Source: Bog-473 sp963817735
Lineage (GTDB): Bacteria; Actinomycetota; Acidimicrobiia; Acidimicrobiales; RAAP-2
Assembly (NCBI GenBank): GCA_963817735.1
Contig: CAWFPP010000001.1
Span: 1-64,000, forward strand
Length of the DNA stretch: 64,000 nt
Direction of reading: 5' to 3'
Made by a program: the position numbers and the translations under genes. This document shows, in pieces, positions 52,424 through 60,862 of the stretch. Positions within the stretch are counted from its first letter, which is position 1. Every line of letters starts with the position of its first letter. The notes beneath the pieces were generated by a model. That model ran no database searches, was not told the DNA's origin, and saw nothing but the letters and a program-made list of their open reading frames with translations.

Positions 52424-53185
52424 TCAACGCGCAAAGAGGTGATAGCCGGCGAAGACCCACGCCGCGATGAGCGCGAGATGTGCGAGCCGTGCGGTCGATA
52501 TGAAACGGACGAACTCCTCCGCCGTCGCTGTTCTGCCGTGCGAGTGACGAGCGGCTGCGTCGATGAGGACCGCCACGACGGGCACGGCTACCCAGAAGGC
52601 GACCCCGACGGGCGGGCTCTGGGGCAGCAGCAGCGCGGGCGAGGTATGATGCGGTCCGAGTGATGCCATAGCGGCGCCCAACGCACCCCCGGGGTTCGGA
52701 TCTCGCGGGTTGCCTTCGTCAGAACCCGCCCCGATACGGCCAGCCGGTGCACGGACCCGGGCGGCCTCGTACCCGATTCCGACGAGGATCCAGACCAGTA
52801 GGAGGGCGGCGTTCAGCGGGCGGTAGGCCTGGGCCAGCGCGCTGATCGTGAGGTGGTACTGGTGCGGCCCGGTGTCGATACCCAGCGCGTCCCAGGCCAG
52901 GGCGGCCATCAGCAGCGCGAGCCACGGCGCGACGCCGCGGAAGGCTTGTCCGCCGCCGCCGCGCCCCTGCCGGGGCCAGGGGTTGTCTACCCGCCGCAGG
53001 TGCACGCCCCAGTGTGCGGTCGCTCTGCCTCGCCAGAGCGCGAGGTCGAAGAGGAGAACGGCCCCGAGGGTCACCAGCCAGGTGAACCCCGCGGCCTCCG
53101 TCGTCCGGTGGTAGCCGCTGACCCAACCGCACCAGGCGCACACTGTCAGAAGGGCACTGCCTATGAGGACACGGCGGTTACGCAC
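52424..53185 (-). CDS. Integral membrane protein of unknown function
   Basis: 253 residues with about six hydrophobic segments (LIGSALLTVCAWCGWVSG, FTWLVTLGAVLLFDLALW, LNAALLLVWILVGIGYEAA, VAFWVAVPVVAVLIDAAA, LAHLALIAAWVFAGYHLFAR). The pairing of a C-terminal FISTARLAHLALIAAWVFAGYHLFAR with HSHGR suggests an actinobacterial DUF6186-like family, but I cannot be sure. Divergent from the MFS gene that follows. Confidence 0.65.
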   Translation of the reverse strand: MRNRRVLIGSALLTVCAWCGWVSGYHRTTEAAGFTWLVTLGAVLLFDLALWRGRATAHWGVHLRRVDNPWPRQGRGGGGQAFRGVAPWLALLMAALAWDALGIDTGPHQYHLTISALAQAYRPLNAALLLVWILVGIGYEAARVRAPAGRIGAGSDEGNPRDPNPGGALGAAMASLGPHHTSPALLLPQSPPVGVAFWVAVPVVAVLIDAAARHSHGRTATAEEFVRFISTARLAHLALIAAWVFAGYHLFAR

Positions 53186-53284
53186 AATGCCGGTCTATCC
53201 CAGCCGGGCGAGACGAGGCAGGGGGACGGTGGTGAGCCCTTCTCAATGGTCGGCGGCATGCCTGCCTCGCGTTATGGTCCGCCG

Positions 53285-54526
53285 ATGGCCAAGGGTGTCC
53301 TCCTGCGCCACCGCGACTTCCGGCGGCTCTGGGGCGGCGAGACCGTCAGCGAGTTGGGCTCGCAGGTCAGCCTTCTTGCCATTCCGCTTCTGGCGGTGGG
53401 CACCCTGCACGCCACGACATTCGAAATGGGCTTGCTCACCGCGGCGTCGACTGCGGCCTTCCTCATCGTCGGTCTCCCGGCCGGCGTCTGGGTGGACCGG
53501 CTGCGTCGTCGTCGAGTGATGATCATCGCCGACTTGGGCCGGATGCTGGCCTTGGGCTCTGTACCGCTGGCCTACGCCGTCGGCGGCCTCACACTGGTCC
53601 AACTCTTCGTCGTGACCTTGGCCAGTGGCATCCTGACGGTTTTTTTCGACGTCGCCTACCAGTCCTTTCTCCCGACACTGGTGGGGCGGGAGCACCTGGT
53701 GGAGGGCAACGCGAAGCTCACCGGCAGTGCGCAAGTGGCCGCGGTGGCCGGTCCGAGTGTCGCCGGTGGGCTCGTCCAGGCGATCGGGAGCTCCGCTGCC
53801 GTTGCCGTGGACTCGGTCAGCTTCCTTGTTTCTGCCGTGGCCGTCGGCGCCATCCGCGTGCCCGAACCGAAGCCCGCCGTGCCCGAAGGCGGGCACCCCA
53901 GGCTCGCGCGAGGCATCGCCGAAGGCCTGCGGTTTGTATTCGGCCATGCGCTCCTGAGGGCTATCGCAGCCACGACCGCCACTGCCAACTTGTTCAGCGG
54001 CATCGCGGCTGCGGTCGAGATCGTCTTCCTTGTGCGAGAGGTCCACGCTTCACCCGGAGTCATCGGTCTTCTCTTTGCCCTGGCGGGTGTCGGAGGTGTG
54101 GTTGGCGCGTTTGCCGCCGGTCCGATCGCCCGCCGTTTCGGTGGGGCGCGGGCCACCATCATCGGCATCGGCGCCAGCGTCGGCGTCCTTTTGGTCCCCC
54201 TGACCATGCCGGGTGTGGGGCTCCTCTACTTCGGCTTCGGCATGTTCCTGGTGTCCTTCGCCGCGACGGTCTACAACGTCAACCAGGTCAGTTTCCGTCA
54301 GCGCCTGTGCCCGGACCGGCTGCTGGGCCGCATGAACGCCACCATGCGTTTCGTCGTCTGGGGTGTACTCCCCGTTGGAGCCCTGATCGGAGGTGTTCTG
54401 GGCGCAACCCTTGGACTTCGCACCACCTTGTGGATCGGCGCAGTGGGTCAGGCGCTGGCGGTGCTGTGGCTGATCGCCTCGCCGATGCGCCGCCTGAGGG
54501 ACTTCCCCGAAGCCTCACCGCCATAG
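53285..54526 (+). CDS. MFS exporter (EntS/MFS_3 type)
   Basis: 413 residues from ATG 53285; ATG 53246 is an alternative. LLRHRDFRRLWGGETVSELGSQVSLLAIPLLAVGTLHAT and WVDRLRRRRVMIIADLGRMLALGSVPLAYAVG (motif A), LTVFFDVAYQSFLPTLVGREHLVEGNAKL, FLVSFAATVYNVNQVSFRQRLCPDRLLGRMNATMRFVVWGVLPVGALIGGVLG are hallmarks of the enterobactin-exporter-like group. Exports siderophores or drugs; the substrate is unknown. Confidence 0.88.
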   Translation: MAKGVLLRHRDFRRLWGGETVSELGSQVSLLAIPLLAVGTLHATTFEMGLLTAASTAAFLIVGLPAGVWVDRLRRRRVMIIADLGRMLALGSVPLAYAVGGLTLVQLFVVTLASGILTVFFDVAYQSFLPTLVGREHLVEGNAKLTGSAQVAAVAGPSVAGGLVQAIGSSAAVAVDSVSFLVSAVAVGAIRVPEPKPAVPEGGHPRLARGIAEGLRFVFGHALLRAIAATTATANLFSGIAAAVEIVFLVREVHASPGVIGLLFALAGVGGVVGAFAAGPIARRFGGARATIIGIGASVGVLLVPLTMPGVGLLYFGFGMFLVSFAATVYNVNQVSFRQRLCPDRLLGRMNATMRFVVWGVLPVGALIGGVLGATLGLRTTLWIGAVGQALAVLWLIASPMRRLRDFPEASPP

Positions 54527-54567
54527 GGAGGGAACGGCGTGGTGTGACGCGCTGACGCCCGCGCCTG

Positions 54568-55209
54568 TTACCGGTGGTGCTCGGTGACGCCGACCGGCGG
54601 CAGCGCCTCGATCTCGTGCTTGGTCAGCTTGACGGTGATGCCGTCGTCGATCGTCTCGACTGCGCTGATCGGGATGGCGACCTGCTTATGGCCCCAGACA
54701 TGACCCTCTTGGAGGAGCACGTGCGTGACGTGTCCCTGGGCCGTGTCGATCACGAACCCCTCTACCTTGCCGATCTCACCGTCGCTGGCGTGCACCGGTT
54801 CGCCACGACGTATGCCGATCTCTCCCGCCGGGAGGATGTCGCGCGTCTCGACCGCACTGGCCAGTGCGAGCCTGGGATCGGCTCCACCCTCCAAACCGAA
54901 ATAAGGCCAGTAGTACGCCTCGTGTGCGGCATAGGCGTCGTACCCGCTGCCGCCGGGCAGGAAGTCCGTCTCCTCGGCCGATGGAAGCTGGTCGAACTCG
55001 GAGAGGGTGTAGTGCAGGCGTACCTCATCGGTTCCCGCCTCGACCCTGTCGAGTGGGACCAGACGGCCCAGGCCGCTGCGGTGCTCGGGCTCAATGACGA
55101 GGTGGGTGATCTCCCGCGCCACCGGATCGACGACGACCCGGGTCACCGCGCCGCAGGGCCCGTCACTGCACATGGCGGCGGCCCCGATCGTGAACGTGGT
55201 GTCTGCCAT
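54568..55209 (-). CDS. PRC-barrel domain protein (two domains)
   Basis: 213 residues. Two PRC-like barrels: residues about 5-60 (TIGAAAMCSDGPCGAVTRVVVDPVAREITHLVIEP) and about 130-205 (RRGEPVHASDGEIGKVEGFVIDTAQGHVTHVLLQEGHVWGHKQVAIPISAVETID), joined by a Tyr-rich linker (YDAYAAHEAYYWPYFG). PRC proteins in actinobacteria are linked to stress response and RNA or membrane association; exact function unknown. AGGAGG lies 5 nt before the ATG. Confidence 0.85.
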   Translation of the reverse strand: MADTTFTIGAAAMCSDGPCGAVTRVVVDPVAREITHLVIEPEHRSGLGRLVPLDRVEAGTDEVRLHYTLSEFDQLPSAEETDFLPGGSGYDAYAAHEAYYWPYFGLEGGADPRLALASAVETRDILPAGEIGIRRGEPVHASDGEIGKVEGFVIDTAQGHVTHVLLQEGHVWGHKQVAIPISAVETIDDGITVKLTKHEIEALPPVGVTEHHR

Positions 55210-55230
55210 ACCGTCCTCCTCTTTCGGCCA

Positions 55231-55247
55231 AGACCCTAATGGGGTCT
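55231..55247. promoter_or_regulatory. Inverted repeat upstream of the PRC-barrel gene
   Basis: AGACCC-TAATG-GGGTCT, perfect 6-bp arms, 22 bp upstream of the ATG at 55209. Could be an operator or a 5' leader hairpin. Confidence 0.4.
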
Positions 55248-55295
55248 ACCGGGGGGCCGGAACCTCTCTGATCTCTCTGAGAAAAGGCATGCTCG

Positions 55296-56288
55296 TCACC
55301 AACCGCGCAAGTCGACATCCCAGCGCTCGACGACCTCGTCGCCATCAACGACATAGAGAGAGTCGTGGTAGGCGACGGTCGGGTCGACGTGTGCGGGCAG
55401 CACTCGCACGCGGTCGCCCACACGCAGGGGGGACGCCGGGGCGAACGTCAGATGCTCGTCGGAGCAGAACCACACCTCGGCTCCTTCGACCGATGGATCA
55501 CCGTGGTCCATGCCGAGCGCCTTCAGCCCGCAGTCGGCCACCGTCCAGCCTGCCGAGACAGAGATCACGGTGGACAGGACCGTCAGCGCCTGGGTGAACG
55601 GCAGTCCGAGCTTGCCGTAGGCCGTGTCCATGAGCGCGTAGGAACCGGCTTGAATCTCGGTGGCCCAGCAGTTGAGGTCGTAGGTGCCGGTCCCTCCCGC
55701 CGAGATGACGTCGCCGCCCACCGCGCCGGCGGCCAGCAGCAGTTGGCCCATGGAATCCTCCAGCATGCCGCTGCGCTTCGCGCGCTCCTCGAGCCCGACG
55801 ATGTGGCCCTCATAGCCCATGACGCCGCGCACGTGCAGGCCGGCGGCGCGGGCGTGATCGGCCAGGCGGCCGGCCTCGTCGGGTGGGCAGCCGCAACGGG
55901 GGAGGCCCACATTGACGTCGATCAGTACCTCGGGCACGCCGGCCCGAGCCGCCGCAGCAATCGTGGCATCGGAGTCGACCGCCAGGGTGACGCGGGCGCC
56001 GGCCCGAGTGAGCGCTCCGAGCCGAGTCGCGTCGGCGACTTCGTTGGCGAGCAGGAGGTCCTCGCTCAGGCCCGCTCGAACCATCCCTTCCATCTCGCGC
56101 ACGGTGGCACAGGTGAATCCGGAGTGGCCCGCTGCGGCCTGGCGCCTGGCCAGGGCGGTGCACTTGTGCGCCTTGACGTGAGGCCGCAACCGAGGGCCCG
56201 GCAAGGCGTCGGCCATGGTACGGATGTTGTCGTCCAGCCGGCGGGCATCGACGAGGAGCGCCGGCGTGGTGAGCTCCGAGGTCCGCAT
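55296..56288 (-). CDS. Fold-type III PLP enzyme (D-threonine aldolase / D-serine dehydratase-like)
   Basis: 330 residues. TPALLVDARRLDDNIRTMAD, RPHVKAHKCTALARRQAAAGHSGFTCATVREMEGMV places the PLP Lys in HVKAHK near residue 40; DVNVGLPRCGCPPDEAGRLADHA, GVMGYEGHIVG and C-terminal GDRVRVLPAHVDPTVAYHDSLYVVDGDEV supply the zinc His and Cys of the D-threonine aldolase-like C-terminal domain. Cleaves or dehydrates D-3-hydroxy amino acids. Divergent from the amidase. Confidence 0.88.
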   Translation of the reverse strand: MRTSELTTPALLVDARRLDDNIRTMADALPGPRLRPHVKAHKCTALARRQAAAGHSGFTCATVREMEGMVRAGLSEDLLLANEVADATRLGALTRAGARVTLAVDSDATIAAAARAGVPEVLIDVNVGLPRCGCPPDEAGRLADHARAAGLHVRGVMGYEGHIVGLEERAKRSGMLEDSMGQLLLAAGAVGGDVISAGGTGTYDLNCWATEIQAGSYALMDTAYGKLGLPFTQALTVLSTVISVSAGWTVADCGLKALGMDHGDPSVEGAEVWFCSDEHLTFAPASPLRVGDRVRVLPAHVDPTVAYHDSLYVVDGDEVVERWDVDLRGW

Positions 56289-56347
56289 ACCGGCACGCTA
56301 CCGAGCACGACGATGATCGGCGAGTGGTCGCGGGGTACTCTCCGCGC

Positions 56348-57766
56348 GTGGACGCGCCGTGGATGGGGGACGCTTGCCGCCTCGTCGAGGCCTTTCGGGC
56401 CGGCGAGCTGTCGCCGCTCGAGGCCCTCGACGCCTCCATTGCGGCCATGGAGGCGTCTCCGCTCAACGCCTTCAGCTTCACCGACTTCGATCGGGCCAGG
56501 GAGTACGCCCGCGACGCCGACGTGATGTTGCCCTTCGGCGGAGTGCCCTTCGGCATCAAGGAGCTCGAGAAGGTGGAGGGTTGGCCGTACACAGAGGCAT
56601 CGGTGATCTTCCGCGATCGGATTGCCGATCACGACGACACCTCCCTCAGCCGCCTCCGCACCAGCGGGGCCGTGCTCGCCGCCCAGACGACGGCCCCCGA
56701 ATTCGGAGGCATCAACTGCACCTCGACCGAGCTGCACGGGACGACTCGCAACCCCTGGAATCTTGCGCGCACCCCGGGCGGCTCATCCGGGGGGACGGCG
56801 GCGGCCGTGGCCGGCGGGCTCCTCCCGATCGCCACGGGAAGCGATGGGGGCGGATCCATCCGGGGCCCGGCGGCGTTCAGCGGCCTGTTCGGCCTGAAGG
56901 CGACCTACGGACGAGTCCCGAAGGGCCCGGACGGGACCATTGAGCCGATGACCACCGTCCTGGGGTGCCTCACCCGGTCGGTGCGTGACACCGCCCGCTA
57001 TTTCGACGTCTGCAACGGATTCGACCGCCGTGACCCGCTGAGCCTGCCCCGGGTGGACGGTTGGGAGGCGAACCTCGGCACGCACGACCTTTCCGGCATG
57101 ACGGCGGTGATTCTCGTCGACCTCGGGATTGCACAGGTGCGCGAGGAGGTTGCCGCGCTCGTGGCGGCGAGCGCCGAGCAACTGGCCCGGGTGGCCGGGC
57201 TACGGCTCGTCGCGGTGACACCGACATTGCCGCCACTCCGTGGCGCGTGGGCCATGGCCAACCAGCCTCCCTTCGTGGCCGACCTGGGTGAGAACTATCC
57301 CGATCGCATCGCGGAGCTCTCGGCCGAGATGTCGGCGGGGCTCGAAAGCGCCCGCCAGCGCTACAGCCTGGAGCGGGCCGCATCCATTGAGCGGTACCGG
57401 CGGCAGCTCAACGGAGCGATGGCCGACCTCTTCGACGAGGCCGACTTCGTGTTCTGCTCGACCCATCCCGACGTGGCCTTCGGGGCGGAAGGTCCGCCCC
57501 CGGCGACGCTTCCGGGACGGGACCTCATTCACGAGGTCGGTTTCGTGCGAGCCATCATGAACCAGGCTGCGCTGACGGCGCCTTCCAATCTCAACGGCAG
57601 TCCAGCCATGAGCATCCCGGCCGGTCTGATCGAAGGGATGCCCGTCGGACTCCAGGTGCTGGCCGGCCATCACCGCGAGCAGTTGCTGCTCGACCTGGCG
57701 CTGGTCGCCGAGCGCGCCACGCCGTGGCCACTGGTGGCACCCGGCGCGCCCCTGCGCACCGGCTGA
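56348..57766 (+). CDS. Amidase signature family protein
   Basis: 472 residues, GTG 56348 giving MDAPWMGDACRLVEAFRAGELSPLEALDASIAAME. Catalytic Ser-cisSer-Lys: Lys in FGGVPFGIKELE, cis-Ser in TPGGSSGGTAAAVAGGLLPIATGSDGGGSIRGPAAFSGLFGLKATYGRVP. The C-terminal SPAMSIPAGLIEGMPVGLQVLAGHHREQLLLDLALV is typical. Hydrolyses an unknown amide. The neighbouring D-amino-acid enzyme suggests D-amino acid amide or similar nitrogen scavenging (inference). Confidence 0.92.
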   Translation: MDAPWMGDACRLVEAFRAGELSPLEALDASIAAMEASPLNAFSFTDFDRAREYARDADVMLPFGGVPFGIKELEKVEGWPYTEASVIFRDRIADHDDTSLSRLRTSGAVLAAQTTAPEFGGINCTSTELHGTTRNPWNLARTPGGSSGGTAAAVAGGLLPIATGSDGGGSIRGPAAFSGLFGLKATYGRVPKGPDGTIEPMTTVLGCLTRSVRDTARYFDVCNGFDRRDPLSLPRVDGWEANLGTHDLSGMTAVILVDLGIAQVREEVAALVAASAEQLARVAGLRLVAVTPTLPPLRGAWAMANQPPFVADLGENYPDRIAELSAEMSAGLESARQRYSLERAASIERYRRQLNGAMADLFDEADFVFCSTHPDVAFGAEGPPPATLPGRDLIHEVGFVRAIMNQAALTAPSNLNGSPAMSIPAGLIEGMPVGLQVLAGHHREQLLLDLALVAERATPWPLVAPGAPLRTG

Positions 57767-57769
57767 CGG

Positions 57770-58657
57770 TCAGGGTGCGGCGTCCCGCCACGGGCTCATG
57801 TCGAGGCCGGGGTAGCGGGCCTGGACCCCGGCGAGCGTGGCCTCGTTCCAGTACGCGTGGCCGGGCTCGGGCACGCCCATGAGGGCCAGCTGACGTGGCG
57901 TCGCCTGCTGGACGTATTTGGACAGCTCGGGGGAGAAGCCGCGGAACGGCCACGCCTGGTAGCCGCCCCAGTGCGCCTCGCGGTGACGGAACCCCACATG
58001 GAGCATGACGCGGTAGCGGTTCGGGTCGGTGAAGTCGGCCGACCGGTGGTACACGTCGGGACGGTAGGCGACGACAGATCCGGCCGGTGCCGCCGCGTCA
58101 GAAGGGTCGGCGTAGAGCTCGGCATAGTCGAGGTAATTCAGCGTGTGCCGTTCGACGGGAATGTCCTTCGTCTTCTGCCAGGAGACGAACCGCGTGGCGC
58201 CGTCCTCGGCGGTGACGTCCGTGAGGTAGACGAAGAATTCCACCTGCTGGAACCCGGGTGCATGTCGGGGCACGACCATCATGTGGTTGGGATAGTCGGC
58301 ATGCAGGAGCTGGTTGTAGCCCGAGGCCTGGTTGGCGTACTTGGCCGTGACGATGCCCATGTAGAGCGCCAGATCCGAAGTGCCGAGCAGCCCTTCGGCG
58401 AGGTCGACCACGTTTTCGTGCAGCACGAGCGCGTTGAGGCGCGAGCTGTGAAACGGGAACTCGGGCCACGGCGCGTCCCAGGTGTGCCATTCGCCGGCCT
58501 CGGTACCGCCCTGTTCGGCCATCTCGGCAGCGGTGGGGAAGTGATGGTGCATGGCCTGCTGCGCCCCTTCGAGCTCCGCCGGAGAGAACACGCAGGGCAC
58601 AACGCACCAGCCGTCGGCGTGCCAGCGTTCCTTCAGCTCGGGAGTGAGCACGGACAT
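57770..58657 (-). CDS. Phytanoyl-CoA dioxygenase (PhyH) family protein
   Basis: 295 residues. LKERWHADGWCVVPCVFSPAELEGAQQAM is the PhyH N-terminus; iron ligands are His and Asp in LLHADYPNH (about residues 119 and 121) and the distal His in YRPDVYHRSADFTDPNRYRVMLHVGFR, where Arg binds 2-oxoglutarate. QVEFFVYLTDVTAEDGATRFVSW is conserved. Fe(II)/2-oxoglutarate hydroxylase of unknown substrate. It converges with the amidase, stops 3 bp apart. Confidence 0.88.
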   Translation of the reverse strand: MSVLTPELKERWHADGWCVVPCVFSPAELEGAQQAMHHHFPTAAEMAEQGGTEAGEWHTWDAPWPEFPFHSSRLNALVLHENVVDLAEGLLGTSDLALYMGIVTAKYANQASGYNQLLHADYPNHMMVVPRHAPGFQQVEFFVYLTDVTAEDGATRFVSWQKTKDIPVERHTLNYLDYAELYADPSDAAAPAGSVVAYRPDVYHRSADFTDPNRYRVMLHVGFRHREAHWGGYQAWPFRGFSPELSKYVQQATPRQLALMGVPEPGHAYWNEATLAGVQARYPGLDMSPWRDAAP

Positions 58658-58770
58658 GACGGCAGGATAATCCCAGGGCCTGCTACAGTAGATGTGCCTC
58701 GGGTGTTCGCCCGGCGGGCCCGTTCGAGATTGTTGATCGAGTAGGCCACAATTTTCTCGATCGGAGTCTT

Positions 58771-60132
58771 GTCATCTCTTCCTTCTCAGACCTTGGCGTC
58801 CCCGCGCCGTACGCGGATCGCCTTCTGCACCAGGGGATCACCGAACCCCTCACTATCCAGTCAGAGACCATTCCGCCCGCGCTCGCGGGGAAGGACGTCT
58901 GCGGCAAGGCGCCCACCGGATCAGGCAAGACACTCGCCTTCGGCCTCCCCCTGGTGGTCAACGCAACCCAATCACGTCCGCGCCGCCCCAAGGCGCTCGT
59001 CCTCGTGCCGACGCGCGAACTCGCTTCGCAGGTCCACGAGGTCATCGGGAACCTTCTCGGGCATGACAGCAAGCGGGTCGTCTCCATCTTCGGGGGCATC
59101 GGCTACCGCGATCAGGTGCGCGCCCTACACAAGGGGGTCAACATCGTCGTCGCCTGCCCGGGACGGCTCGAAGATCTGATTGAACGGGGTGACGTCCGCC
59201 TCGACGATGTCTCGACCGTGGTGCTCGACGAGGCAGACCGCATGGCCGACATGGGCTTCCTGCCGGCTGTCCGCCGCCTGCTCGACCAGACGGCGCCAAA
59301 GCGCCAGGTCCTCCTCTTCTCGGCCACCATCGGACGCGAGGTGGAGTCGATCGTGCGCAACTACCAACGTGACCCCGTGCGGGTCGCCATCGAAGCCACC
59401 GAGGAAGCGAAGGGCGACGTGGCCCACCACTTCTGGAAGGTGGATCGGACCGAGCGCGTTGCTATCACGGCCAAGCTGATCGCGCACCACGGTCAGGCCT
59501 TCGTCTTCTGTCGGACCAAGCGTGGAGCCGATCGCGTGGTCAAGCAGCTCCAGGCCCACGGCGTGCGCGCCGTTCCCATGCACGGGGACCGAACCCAGGG
59601 GCAACGGGAGCGAGCGCTGGACTCGTTCGCCAAGGGGAAGGCCGACGCCCTGGTGGCGACGGACGTCGTTGCCCGGGGCATCCATGTCGACGCCCTGCCG
59701 TGCGTGGTGCATTTCGACCCGCCCACGGACCCCGTGGACTACGTGCACCGCTCGGGCCGCACGGGACGCGCCGGCCACACAGGGACCGTCGTGTCCCTGG
59801 TGACGCCGGAGCAGCACAAGGACGTCCGTGGTGTGCAGCACGCGCTGGGGCTCGAGCCCGGTCTGTTGGCGCCGTTCTCCGCGCCGATGCCAGCCCCCTC
59901 TGACGGGAACGGCGGTGCCCGGAGGTCTCGCAAGCTGACGGGAACGGTGAAGTTCTTCAACAGCGCCCGGGGCTATGGCTTCGTCGAGTACAAAGGTGGC
60001 GACGACCTCTTCGTGCACCACTCGCAAGTCGAGGGAGACGCCCAAAACGGCATTGTCCCGGGATCGACGGTCGAGTTCACCATTGGTGCCGGTCGCAAGG
60101 GCGACGAGGCACACCACGTCAGGGTCCTCTAG
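58771..60132 (+). CDS. DEAD-box RNA helicase fused to a C-terminal cold-shock domain
   Basis: About 453 codons. Q-motif region FSDLGVPAPYADRLLHQGITEPLTIQ, motif I KAPTGSGKT, PTRELA, CPGRLEDL, DEADRM, FSATI, then VFCRTKRGADR, VATDVVARGIHVD and HRSGRTGRAG complete both RecA domains (to about residue 365). A short linker leads to TGTVKFFNSARGYGFVEYKGGDDLFVHHSQVEGDAQNGIVPGSTVEFTIG, a CspA-like domain with RNP1 (YGFVEY) and RNP2 (DLFVHHS). No ATG/GTG/TTG lies in this frame before the homology; the first is GTG 58954 inside it, so a non-standard start or a sequence error is likely near 58769. Confidence 0.88.
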   Translation, partial: VISSFSDLGVPAPYADRLLHQGITEPLTIQSETIPPALAGKDVCGKAPTGSGKTLAFGLPLVVNATQSRPRRPKALVLVPTRELASQVHEVIGNLLGHDSKRVVSIFGGIGYRDQVRALHKGVNIVVACPGRLEDLIERGDVRLDDVSTVVLDEADRMADMGFLPAVRRLLDQTAPKRQVLLFSATIGREVESIVRNYQRDPVRVAIEATEEAKGDVAHHFWKVDRTERVAITAKLIAHHGQAFVFCRTKRGADRVVKQLQAHGVRAVPMHGDRTQGQRERALDSFAKGKADALVATDVVARGIHVDALPCVVHFDPPTDPVDYVHRSGRTGRAGHTGTVVSLVTPEQHKDVRGVQHALGLEPGLLAPFSAPMPAPSDGNGGARRSRKLTGTVKFFNSARGYGFVEYKGGDDLFVHHSQVEGDAQNGIVPGSTVEFTIGAGRKGDEAHHVRVL

Positions 60133-60163
60133 TGGCTAACCCCTTGGTTTGCGGCGGTTCCGT

Positions 60164-60862
60164 CTAACTCCAGAGGAGTAGCGCCAGCCCCGCTCCGAGT
60201 GCCATATAGAGGCCGAAGGGCAGCGCCGACCGGCGTTCCGCCCGGTGGACGGCAATGAGGGTGAAGCCGACGGCAATTGCCATCAAATTGGCGTAGAGGA
60301 AGGCCTGGAAGAGGGCCATGGGGCTCACCCAGGCCAGGCCGAAGCCGAAGACGAGGGAGAGGCGCACGTCACCGAAGGCCATCCAGCGCGGATTCATCAG
60401 GTTGACGAGGAAGAACAGAGCGAAGGCGGCCAGGCCTCCCAGCGTCGCCCCCTGGAACCGGTGCCACTCGCCGCTGAAGACGGCGACCGTCAGCCCGCTG
60501 GCGATGACGGCCGCGCTCAGCGCGTAGACCATGGTCTTGGGAAGCAGGCGGCGGGTCAGGTCGCAATAGGCCAGCTGGACGAGCCCGATGAGCAACAGCA
60601 GTGGCGGCACGGCATTGGGCGACCAGCCGACCTGATGCAACACGTAGGCCGGGAGCAGTCCCGACACGATGGCGAGAGCCAGCCAGTGCCCGCGTGTCAC
60701 CTGCGGTGGCATGTCGTCATCGACCGCAATGGCGGTGTCCCCTGTGGCCGGTGACGACCGGTTCACGGCGGCCGCCAACTCACGTCTGGTCACCGGGACG
60801 AGGAGAAATCCGGCTGCCATGCCCAACGCGGCGCCGGCCAGGAGCAACATCGGGGAGCTCAC
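60164..60862 (-). CDS. tadV: Prepilin peptidase (A24 aspartic protease) of the Tad pilus
   Basis: 232 residues, about seven helices. Catalytic Asp residues lie in LVQLAYCDLTRRLLPK (near residue 100) and WMAFGDVRLSLVFGFGLAWVS (near residue 165, GD motif). Lacks the N-terminal methylase domain of long PilD enzymes. Cleaves leader peptides of Flp/TadE-type pseudopilins at the inner membrane. Overlaps the stop of the TadG-like gene by ATGA. Confidence 0.88.
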   Translation of the reverse strand: MSSPMLLLAGAALGMAAGFLLVPVTRRELAAAVNRSSPATGDTAIAVDDDMPPQVTRGHWLALAIVSGLLPAYVLHQVGWSPNAVPPLLLLIGLVQLAYCDLTRRLLPKTMVYALSAAVIASGLTVAVFSGEWHRFQGATLGGLAAFALFFLVNLMNPRWMAFGDVRLSLVFGFGLAWVSPMALFQAFLYANLMAIAVGFTLIAVHRAERRSALPFGLYMALGAGLALLLWS

